A stretch of DNA of 64,000 nt, from contig JANQQV010000026.1 of the NCBI GenBank assembly GCA_028284865.1, positions 1 through 64,000 on the forward strand, read 5' to 3'. Under the pieces are notes generated by a model that saw nothing but the letters and a program-made list of their open reading frames with translations, ran no database searches and was not told where the DNA came from. Below, in pieces: positions 59,301 to 64,000 of this stretch. A program made the translations under genes and the position numbers. The stretch comes from Rhodothermales bacterium (GTDB lineage Bacteria; Bacteroidota; Rhodothermia; Rhodothermales; UBA10348). Position 1 is the first letter of the stretch; each line of letters starts with the position of its first letter.

Positions 59301-60262
59301 TAACCGGTGGTGCAGTAACGGCTGATGCCGCTCCTGCAACGGTCACCGTTACGGCTACGGACGACCTCGGTGCATCGATGACCTCTACGTACACCGTGGA
59401 CGTCACGCCGAAGCTCGGAAACGTTGACGGTTCTGGCGGCGCTTCGCCGGCAGGTGCATCTGCAGTCCTCAACCACTTCCTTGGTCTGTCCACGCTGACT
59501 GCCAAGCAGCAGGTTGCTGCCGACTATAATGCAGACGCAGCCATCACTCCATTCGACGCCGCTCTCATCTTCGATGCCTTCTTCAATGGCAAGGATGAGA
59601 TCGCTGCCAACCCGGCAGTTGACGTTGTCTACGGAGAGCTGAACCGCGAAGACAACATCATCACGATCCCTGTCCAGCTGACGGGCAACGTTGATGAAGT
59701 CGTCTCTGGTTACTTCAGCACGCGCATCGATCCTGCAATGGCAACGATTGTTGGTGTCACGTCAGAACTGGGTGATGGCTGGATTGCCAACCACACTGTT
59801 TCTGAAGAAGGTGATGTCCTCATCGCGTTCGCTGGATTCGGTTCCGTTGATGCTGAAGGAACGATTGCTCATATCGCTATCGAGCTCAACGGCTCGGACG
59901 TACAGTTCAACCTGGGCGGTGAAGGCGCAGCCAACAACAACGCTTCGATGACCATCGACGCAGTTGAAGTTGCTGAACTGCCTGAAACGTTCGCACTGCA
60001 CGGCAACTATCCGAACCCGTTCAACCCAACGACCTCCATCAGCTTCGACCTTCCTGAGTCGGCCGACGTTGAGATCCAGGTTGTTGACATGATTGGACGT
60101 CAGGTCATGACCCTCCAGGCAAACACGATTGCCGCAGGTGTCAACCGCACGGTTCAGATCAACGCCTCGCAGCTTGCATCCGGGTCGTACTTCTACCGGG
60201 TCATTGCTAAGATGGAAAGCAAAACTCTTGTCGAAACTGGCCGCATGATGCTGGTCAAGTGA
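53342..60262 (+). CDS. Giant T9SS surface protein with dockerin- and cohesin-like end
   Basis: About 2306 residues. Signal peptide (VAAVVFLFAFVGAQNAFA), then a pectin-lyase-like opening (IFVSSTTGSDAFDGAS ... GNTISIEAGTYTENF). About 1600 residues of Gly/Thr/Ala/Val-rich strand repeats and Ig-like domains near 1790-2020 follow. The end holds a dockerin-like pair (GNVDGSGGASPAGASAVL, then ADYNADAAITPFDAALIF; bases 59416-59590), a cohesin-like domain (to about 59970) and a T9SS sorting domain (HGNYPNPFNPTTSISFDL). ATG 53342 follows AGAGG by eight bases; ATG 53318 is an alternative. Codon choice (ACG, GGT, GCT, AAC) is strongly biased, as in rpoB, suggesting high expression. Probably a structural surface protein. 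Confidence 0.88.
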   Translation: MTTQRLLQFLSRSVAAVVFLFAFVGAQNAFAQTIFVSSTTGSDAFDGASATITGGSGPKATLAAAYAAAAAGNTISIEAGTYTENFDFGTAAKGVTVVVTASGAVTVATFTGTSTIAVTTGTIDLTGGTGSVAVSGGAFTLTSGTLALGTGKLAFTAATTLTVTGGAASGASPAYTGAVTANYTMSTARAAGTEIPLNLNGGTLTVNGANSTTFSQILVAGSIVTAATATGTTTFSSAVTINGAGGIVHNGDDVVFGAITMNNSAITSTGGGANQTFTAGAITVSQSTGVAGGTFNNTSATSTATIASLTVNATIGGAGNGADDVLAYTITNTGTMTVSGAITEGSASDANEIDANAVAITNSNSLTIGASSSVSGAFNNTGGTLALGSTTFTLAPTAVTPATHLALVAMGTVTGSGSTVVVSRNIGVPASAGAAAPAFDIAGNLTVSGTGGIAGAISVGGSVTNSGAGDTAAAVRTGANFTQSGNGDVTAAIIVGGNLTLTGTNGDVSGGGSFDVAGNATFGGTHAISSGAGTNDVDGVATFSGAFTIAAGGNTIIGSGTITSAGNVTISNGTTLTVNGSFDASNGGGFTADAAANSAADNATLAFVLPQASSSTYTPGPNTRIDDLTVNLAAGATSGTLTMGQSVFIDENFTTGANTTISLGNFAIRMAGNAATATVGGAITTPAGQSGALTFEGTGTTLGGLGDISNILVNVGGGNLLTIAAATSVDFTGELTLFTGGITVPVGSDISPEGALAEVRRNSAGAAAVTAIVGGGTFNGDTRTYILSIFGGAAVAALNELSATGITQLNVEDAGTNYTTDKNATVGNVNVEFGATLTNGAGFDLTSTGSVTNAGTIAGAPGDQLILTGDSQSHTNTGVMTADLSAQASGITMAGTATLRTAAPFAAASLTNLIVGDGVGGTGAESITITNMQQIDGTVTIASDGTASIGLVQDDGAGGTGTGDEGTVDGAITVANGGSLTWTSNVGADAAITVGTAPVGTAPTFDFNGNTVNLITAGTFSAVSNANLGSSGEIEADHGAATVGTNLDGAATPTSALPGLDVDAATALSSATRVVGMTDIDAALTGALSLTLSGTVHINAGITNNVTIIGTDVMVQGAEVLTGTLTINATAVNFTGDAVAGADNLTVTGLFTQTAGNVDLNGVDIILQAGADYSAGAYTAQNSTDEFIFNTGGAIDINGGTWVIQNAVFDVAMLIDGNAGTNQDVLTIANRLELSVNLTAGNNSGAGTPSGVINLGDGSGTFYLDADGGNVVDGGADGTIGYGADTTTIEYNGTALTGAELFSTFDTLIINAAAAFANGATPTVNTIDINAGGLTIANPGLPAAAESLTLTADGTFRSGMNNPFGVPGLGVLGYTAADATDYNLTFDNASTLTDALSWPTANTPDLLISPLATGVGGTVALHAARTATSVEVQNLDTLDPQTFNITITGAIDLNGNPAAIQSTAGANQGSVVFGGTMAQTLDGGLWYNGPVNVNNAAGLTLANGNLNATNNNTNAACTLPAGTNPLTLTAGTVTTGTNRVILCHLSTTDQGFQRNGTTQTGSIFGNVQATVDGTLSGNTTDRVEFPLGDMDGNYRPYAITFNTPNQLASDPVLLATYVGSSPMGTNGLPIATTDLQSNNFNVGRYPEFHWRVQSTPTVTPSIDYDVEFRAAGYSNFAGEDIERTRAMRRADGSTNNFWILSAPNASDNDNFAASNTEPIAVARNAEGAISGDGVLFTFGLETNLASTDPAALTLNAGNSEVIDLTTVFSGGGATRTYTVTGADGAVVTTAVAGDNLTVTGAGAGSDTFTVTVSDGFQSVDATVTVTVNAALAAAGGLADVAVANGTVSADVDASGDFSGGTAPYTYAVATSDAAVVTVTVSASGVVSHTFVGVGTATVTVTVTDSEGDSVNSAFDVTVNGTLVAAGGLANQTVAEGADVVNDVTGEFSGGNGAATFTYTAASSDTGVATVAVAGANVTATGVSAYVVTGGAVTADAAPATVTVTATDDLGASMTSTYTVDVTPKLGNVDGSGGASPAGASAVLNHFLGLSTLTAKQQVAADYNADAAITPFDAALIFDAFFNGKDEIAANPAVDVVYGELNREDNIITIPVQLTGNVDEVVSGYFSTRIDPAMATIVGVTSELGDGWIANHTVSEEGDVLIAFAGFGSVDAEGTIAHIAIELNGSDVQFNLGGEGAANNNASMTIDAVEVAELPETFALHGNYPNPFNPTTSISFDLPESADVEIQVVDMIGRQVMTLQANTIAAGVNRTVQINASQLASGSYFYRVIAKMESKTLVETGRMMLVK

Positions 60263-60271
60263 TCGGGCAAC

Positions 60272-60296
60272 GGGCGGGGCGCCTAGCGCCCCGCCC
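60272..60296 (+). other. GC-rich hairpin after giant gene
   Basis: A perfect 11-bp stem GGGCGGGGCGC/GCGCCCCGCCC with a CTA loop lies 9 bases after the stop codon, but no T-run follows. It may protect or process the mRNA, or weaken read-through into the next gene, rather than end transcription fully. Confidence 0.55.
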
Positions 60297-60325
60297 ACCT
60301 TGCTTCCATCCTGGCAACTCACCCC

Positions 60326-62530
60326 ATGAAGAGCGAGAATCCAATGCAAATGCTTCTTAACAAGTGGATCAAGACGGCCGCACTTATCCTGGCTGTCATG
60401 TTGGTCGGAACGGGTACGAGCTCGGCGCAGGTGACTGTGTCCACGAATGACATCACCGGTCGTCCCGGTGAAACGGCTACCATTGCCGTTGATATCTCAG
60501 GTGTCGAAGGCGGCACCGATATCCAGTCGTTCGGCTTTTTCGTAACGACCGACGCCGGTGTGACATTCACCGGCCACGACACATCCGGCACGCTTTCTGA
60601 AGCAGCCGGCTTCTCTGTCAACTCCAACACCACAAATGGTGGTGTCGGTGGTTTCGCTCAGGGTACTAACATCTCCGCTTCCGGAACGCTGGTCAAGCTG
60701 AACTTCAGCCTGGACACGAACGGAACGACTGGCAATGTGACGCTCACGACCTTTGCTTTCAACGGTGGCAGCCCCACTGTTGTAGGTGGCGATCCGATGA
60801 GCTCCTTCACTGTTTCCAGCCGCATCATCAACGTAGCTGATGCCATGGTTGGCGAGTCTTCAAACTTTGAACTCATGTTCAACCTAGAAGACGCGCTGGT
60901 CGCTGGTGACGGTGTTGTATCGTTCAACTTCGATATCGATTACGACCCGACTCTCATGTCAATCGACAAGACGATGGGTGTTAACGGTGTGGTAGTTGAC
61001 GGTGTATCTGCCGGTGCCACGGTCAACGGTAATGATGTTGACGCTGACACGTATCGCGTCGCTGGCTTCGCCAGCTCCGCCATGGTCGGCGATGGCCTGT
61101 TCATCAAGCTGGCTGCAACTTCTACTGCAATGGCAGGAAGCGCACCGCTTACGTTGCGCAACGTAGTGTTCAACGCCGGTAACCCGGTCTACGCACCTCG
61201 CAGTGCAACGCTCATGGTCAATGCGACCAACTTTGCTCCTGTCTTCACTGCTGAACTGAGCGACACCTCAGTTCTGGAAGACGGTGGTATGGTGACGTTT
61301 GACTATGACGCCACGGATCAGAATGGCGACGCACTCACCTACAGCCTCAACGGACCTGGTTCGATTGACGCTACGACGGGTGTTTGGTCACTCGACCCAG
61401 CAGGCAAAGCTGGTGTTCACACGGTCGAAGTTTCTGTCACCGATGGTGTCAACACGACGACTACTTCTGCCATGGTAACGGTCAAGCAGGTCGACCTTCT
61501 CGAAGCAAGCCTCTCTGGCTTCAACGAGGTTCCTCCTACGGCTACCGTTGCTTCTGGCATGGTTGACATGCGACTGGTTGCTGCAGACAATCTGCTTGAA
61601 GTGACCTTCAATGTCATGAATCTGGCTGGTGATCTCACCGCTGCCCACATCCACCTCGGTGGTGTTGGTCAGAATGGTGGTGTCACGCTGAACCTGGCCC
61701 CAACAGGCTCCTCCTTCACAACCTCCTACGACATCACCGGCAACGCTGATATCGTTGGTGCGCTTCGTGGTGGTGGTGCTTATGTGAATGTGCACACGTC
61801 GGCTTACCCGGCTGGTGAAGTTCGCGGTCAGGTCCTCTCCGCTGGCAACTCAGCTCCGAATGAAGCAAGTGCCCTTGCACCTTCGAGTGTAACGGTTGCT
61901 GGCGATCCGGGAGCTACGGCATTCTCCGTATCCTGGCTGCCAGTTGCTGATCCTGATGGTGACACGGTCAACTACCTGTTCCAGATGGCATCGGACGCCG
62001 GCTTCTCAGACACGTTCTCCCTGGACAACTTCGGTCAGACGAACGGTATGGCAGTATCCAATGAAATGGCTGCAATGCTGTACGATGAACTGACCATGTC
62101 CAGTCCGGGCAGTGTTGACATCGGCGGAATGGTAACGTTCTACCACCGTGTCATCACGACGGACGGTTCCAAGTGGAATGCCGGCGCAACCGCCAGCACG
62201 ACGTTGACGCGTGGTCTCGTCACGGACACTGAAACGGATGCGGCGCTGCCGACAGAGTTCGCTCTGAAAGGCAACTACCCGAACCCGTTCAACCCGACGA
62301 CGACCATTTCCTTCGATCTGCCTGAGTCGGCAGACGTGACGGTTCAGGTTCTCGACCTTCTCGGTCGTGAAGTCATGGCCATCCCGTCTCAGACCATGCA
62401 GGCAGGCGCAGGACAAGCTGTCCAGATTGACGCTTCCAACCTGTCTTCCGGTATCTATCTGTACCGGGTCATTGCTCGTGGTGCAACCACCACCAGCATG
62501 CAGGTCAAAACGATGACGCTGCTCAAGTAA
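60326..62530 (+). CDS. T9SS protein with two cohesin-like and one CHRD domain
   Basis: This 734-residue exported protein has a signal peptide (ALILAVMLVGTGTSSAQ) and two cohesin-like domains in tandem (about 35-170 and 175-300; second with SFNFDIDYDPTLMSIDKTMG). A cadherin-like domain follows (about 305-392, DATDQNGDALTYSLNGPG), then a CHRD domain (about 395-508, NEVPPTATVASGMVDMRL ... AHIHLGG ... SAYPAGEVRGQVL). A fibronectin-type domain and a T9SS sorting domain (KGNYPNPFNPTTTISFDL) close it. ATGs at 60344 and 60350 are alternative starts. It may pair with the dockerin-like part of the preceding giant protein; that is inference. Confidence 0.9.
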   Translation: MKSENPMQMLLNKWIKTAALILAVMLVGTGTSSAQVTVSTNDITGRPGETATIAVDISGVEGGTDIQSFGFFVTTDAGVTFTGHDTSGTLSEAAGFSVNSNTTNGGVGGFAQGTNISASGTLVKLNFSLDTNGTTGNVTLTTFAFNGGSPTVVGGDPMSSFTVSSRIINVADAMVGESSNFELMFNLEDALVAGDGVVSFNFDIDYDPTLMSIDKTMGVNGVVVDGVSAGATVNGNDVDADTYRVAGFASSAMVGDGLFIKLAATSTAMAGSAPLTLRNVVFNAGNPVYAPRSATLMVNATNFAPVFTAELSDTSVLEDGGMVTFDYDATDQNGDALTYSLNGPGSIDATTGVWSLDPAGKAGVHTVEVSVTDGVNTTTTSAMVTVKQVDLLEASLSGFNEVPPTATVASGMVDMRLVAADNLLEVTFNVMNLAGDLTAAHIHLGGVGQNGGVTLNLAPTGSSFTTSYDITGNADIVGALRGGGAYVNVHTSAYPAGEVRGQVLSAGNSAPNEASALAPSSVTVAGDPGATAFSVSWLPVADPDGDTVNYLFQMASDAGFSDTFSLDNFGQTNGMAVSNEMAAMLYDELTMSSPGSVDIGGMVTFYHRVITTDGSKWNAGATASTTLTRGLVTDTETDAALPTEFALKGNYPNPFNPTTTISFDLPESADVTVQVLDLLGREVMAIPSQTMQAGAGQAVQIDASNLSSGIYLYRVIARGATTTSMQVKTMTLLK

Positions 62531-62553
62531 GCAACCCATCGTTTAGAAACGTG

Positions 62554-62593
62554 AGCGGGCGCGGATCATTCGATCCGCGCCCGCTTTGTTTTA
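62554..62593 (+). terminator. Rho-independent terminator after CHRD/cohesin gene
   Basis: A perfect 14-bp stem AGCGGGCGCGGATC (62554-62567) with its complement (62572-62585), loop ATTC, then TTGTTTTA. It also shows that a TTG start at 62586 for the next gene is not likely. Confidence 0.92.
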
Positions 62594-62612
62594 TACAAAC
62601 CTCAGACGCCTC

Positions 62613-63101
62613 ATGACTACGAAGATGTTAATGCGTGTGCTGCTTCCGGTGATGCTGAGCCTGATGGCCCAGATCCCTGTATTTGGACAGGTACAGGTTT
62701 CATTGACTCCGACAATGGTTGCTGCAGACACAACACATATTGATGTGGAATTGTCTACAGCCGATGGAAGCAGCTTCGATCCAGTCAGCAGTTTTCAGTT
62801 CGCCGTCCGGTCAGATGACGAAAGGATCAGATTGGTGGGTATCAAAACGGATTGGACGCTCACAGGAGAAAGTGGCTGGACGGCGCGAGCCAACCCTGAA
62901 AATGGTCGCGTGGGCGGATTCAGTTCACAGCTGGACGCATTCGAATCGCCAGGCGTGATGGTGACGTTGGTATTCGTACACGGGGATTTGTGCGGGGAAG
63001 CAATCGGTATCTCGCTTGATATTCTCAAGCTCAATACGGGGTCACCCCCGCATCATCCGACTATTCCATTCACTACCTTGCAATTTGCTGACTGCGAATG
63101 A
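62613..63101 (+). CDS. Exported single cohesin-like protein
   Basis: The 162-residue product has a signal peptide (VLLPVMLSLMAQIPVFG) and one cohesin-like domain: VSLTPTMVAADTTHIDVELS, VSSFQFAVRSDDERIRLVGI, GWTARANPENGRVGGFSS and VMVTLVFVHGDLCGEAIGI. The GRVGGF stretch matches one in both neighbouring cohesin-like proteins. There is no sorting domain, so it may stay in the periplasm or reach the surface by another route. ATG 62613 is chosen as the upstream TTG lies in the terminator. A small degraded paralogue is also possible. Confidence 0.75.
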   Translation: MTTKMLMRVLLPVMLSLMAQIPVFGQVQVSLTPTMVAADTTHIDVELSTADGSSFDPVSSFQFAVRSDDERIRLVGIKTDWTLTGESGWTARANPENGRVGGFSSQLDAFESPGVMVTLVFVHGDLCGEAIGISLDILKLNTGSPPHHPTIPFTTLQFADCE

Positions 63102-63198
63102 TGCAGTCTGATATGCATCTATCAGAAGAAACTTGGCCCTCAGGCGTGAATACAAAGCCTTTGGACCTGGTCCGACAATCTGAACCATCGATAACTGT

Positions 63199-64000
63199 AT
63201 GATCCGACAGATACGATTCTTCTCTGCCATTCTTTCTTTGATGCTCGTTTGGGGCGCGTCTTCAGCGCATGCTCAAATGACTGTCTCGGTGGACAATATT
63301 TCGGGTACGAGTGGGCAAACGGTATTCGTACCGGTAAATCTCGGAAACGTACCGGGAACTGGATTCAGCTCGTTCCGCTTCGACGTATCGATCAGCAACA
63401 ACAACTTGACCTTCAACGGCCACTTGTCTACGGGTACGTTGTCGAGTCAGGCGGGTTGGTCTGTTCAGTCCAACGACAGTAACGCACTCAACAACCCGGG
63501 TCGTGTGGGCGGATTCGCCTCGGCTAATGATGCGATTACGAGCGATGGTGTTCTGGTCCTTCTCTCGTTCACGATCAATGGTACTGATGGTGGATCCGTG
63601 GTGGAATTGCAAGGCATGCAGTTCACACAAGGAGGGACGGTCGCTCATACTCCGGCCCTGCCCATCACGCAACTGGTGATCTCCAATCCTCCTGTTGCAA
63701 CAGATGATGCGTACGCCGTCGACGAAGGAGGCAATCTGGTTGTCGCAGCTGGCCAAGGGGTCCTTCAGAATGACACTGATGCTGATGGAGACCCACTCAC
63801 GGCGTCTCTCGGCACCGACGTATCCAATGGAACGCTGTCGCTTGCGGCAGATGGTTCATTCACGTACACCCACGATGGTTCGGAGACGACCACCGATTCG
63901 TTCACGTACACGGTATCTGACGGCTCAAATGTGGATACAGGAACGGTTACCATTACGGTCAACCCGGTAAATGATCCGCCCCAGTTCACGGCGACGCTTT
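63199..64000 (+). CDS. Exported cohesin-like / cadherin-like protein (partial)
   Basis: The frame opens at ATG 63199 and is still open at the window end (267 codons seen). A signal peptide (FFSAILSLMLVWGASSAHAQ) precedes a cohesin-like domain (about 27-155; TVSVDNISGTSGQTVFVPVN ... NPGRVGGFASANDAI). A cadherin/VCBS-like domain follows (about 157-262; ATDDAYAVDEGGNLVV, NDTDADGDPLTASL, DSFTYTVSDGSN), ending NPVNDPPQFTATL. The start of the cohesin-like domain resembles that of the gene at 60326 (TVSTNDITGRPGETATIAVD). The 3' end is outside, where more repeats and a sorting domain may follow. Confidence 0.85.
   Translation, partial: MIRQIRFFSAILSLMLVWGASSAHAQMTVSVDNISGTSGQTVFVPVNLGNVPGTGFSSFRFDVSISNNNLTFNGHLSTGTLSSQAGWSVQSNDSNALNNPGRVGGFASANDAITSDGVLVLLSFTINGTDGGSVVELQGMQFTQGGTVAHTPALPITQLVISNPPVATDDAYAVDEGGNLVVAAGQGVLQNDTDADGDPLTASLGTDVSNGTLSLAADGSFTYTHDGSETTTDSFTYTVSDGSNVDTGTVTITVNPVNDPPQFTATL

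Noticed and set aside
53342-64000. A true cellulosome
   Set aside because: No dockerin-bearing enzyme, cellulose-binding module or scaffold with many cohesins was seen. Only the binding modules are present.

Overview
The window is bacterial chromosomal DNA, roughly 55-58% G+C by eye. It most likely comes from a Rhodothermales/Rhodothermia-type member of the Bacteroidota (FCB) lineage. Three proteins end in the YPNPFNP-type C-terminal sorting domain of the type IX secretion system (T9SS). Exported TIM-barrel and Gfo/Idh oxidoreductases carry twin-arginine leaders, there is a family B DNA polymerase, and the order tuf-tRNA-Trp-secE-nusG-rplKAJL-rpoBC is intact. No genome comparison was possible, so the placement is inference.

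Layout. Bases 1-12170 hold the end of tuf, tRNA-Trp(CCA), secE, nusG, rplK, rplA, rplJ, rplL, rpoB and rpoC, closed by a 15-bp perfect-stem terminator. Bases 12400-18570 hold a small membrane protein, a phosphodiester glycosidase-like lipoprotein, and an envelope module: an ECF sigma factor, a membrane anti-sigma-like protein with HEAT repeats, two exported DUF4097-type beta-repeat proteins and a TetR regulator. Bases 18640-23790 are acyl-CoA metabolism: a FadE-type dehydrogenase, a CsbD-like small protein, an acyl-CoA carboxylase beta subunit and a hotdog thioesterase. Bases 23800-28000 carry ergothioneine genes egtB-egtD (minus strand), a SUMF1-like lipoprotein and mscL.

Bases 28169-32220 look like carbohydrate use: Gfo/Idh oxidoreductase, hydroxypyruvate isomerase-like TIM barrel and GH20 beta-hexosaminidase. 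Bases 32270-41160 are mixed housekeeping: family B DNA polymerase, ABC ATPase, ComF, a small unknown protein, a DUF3524/QTMAN-type glycosyltransferase, NADP-isocitrate dehydrogenase, a polyprenol-phosphate mannosyltransferase-like GT2, and a second ECF sigma/anti-sigma pair with an intact zinc motif. Bases 41545-46083 encode pyruvate dehydrogenase E1 alpha, E1 beta and E2, then a metallophosphoesterase.

The last 18 kb is the most unusual part. Two giant T9SS-type surface proteins (2243 and about 2306 residues) are divergently transcribed and share a layout. The rightward one ends in a dockerin-like pair, a cohesin-like domain and a sorting domain. It is followed by three more exported proteins with cohesin-like domains, the last running off the window. 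This looks like a cell-surface array built from cohesin/dockerin-like modules and exported by T9SS. No enzyme domain is visible in it, so a structural or adhesive role is more likely than a classical cellulosome. Signal sequences, start sites and domain names are read by eye and were not checked against profiles.
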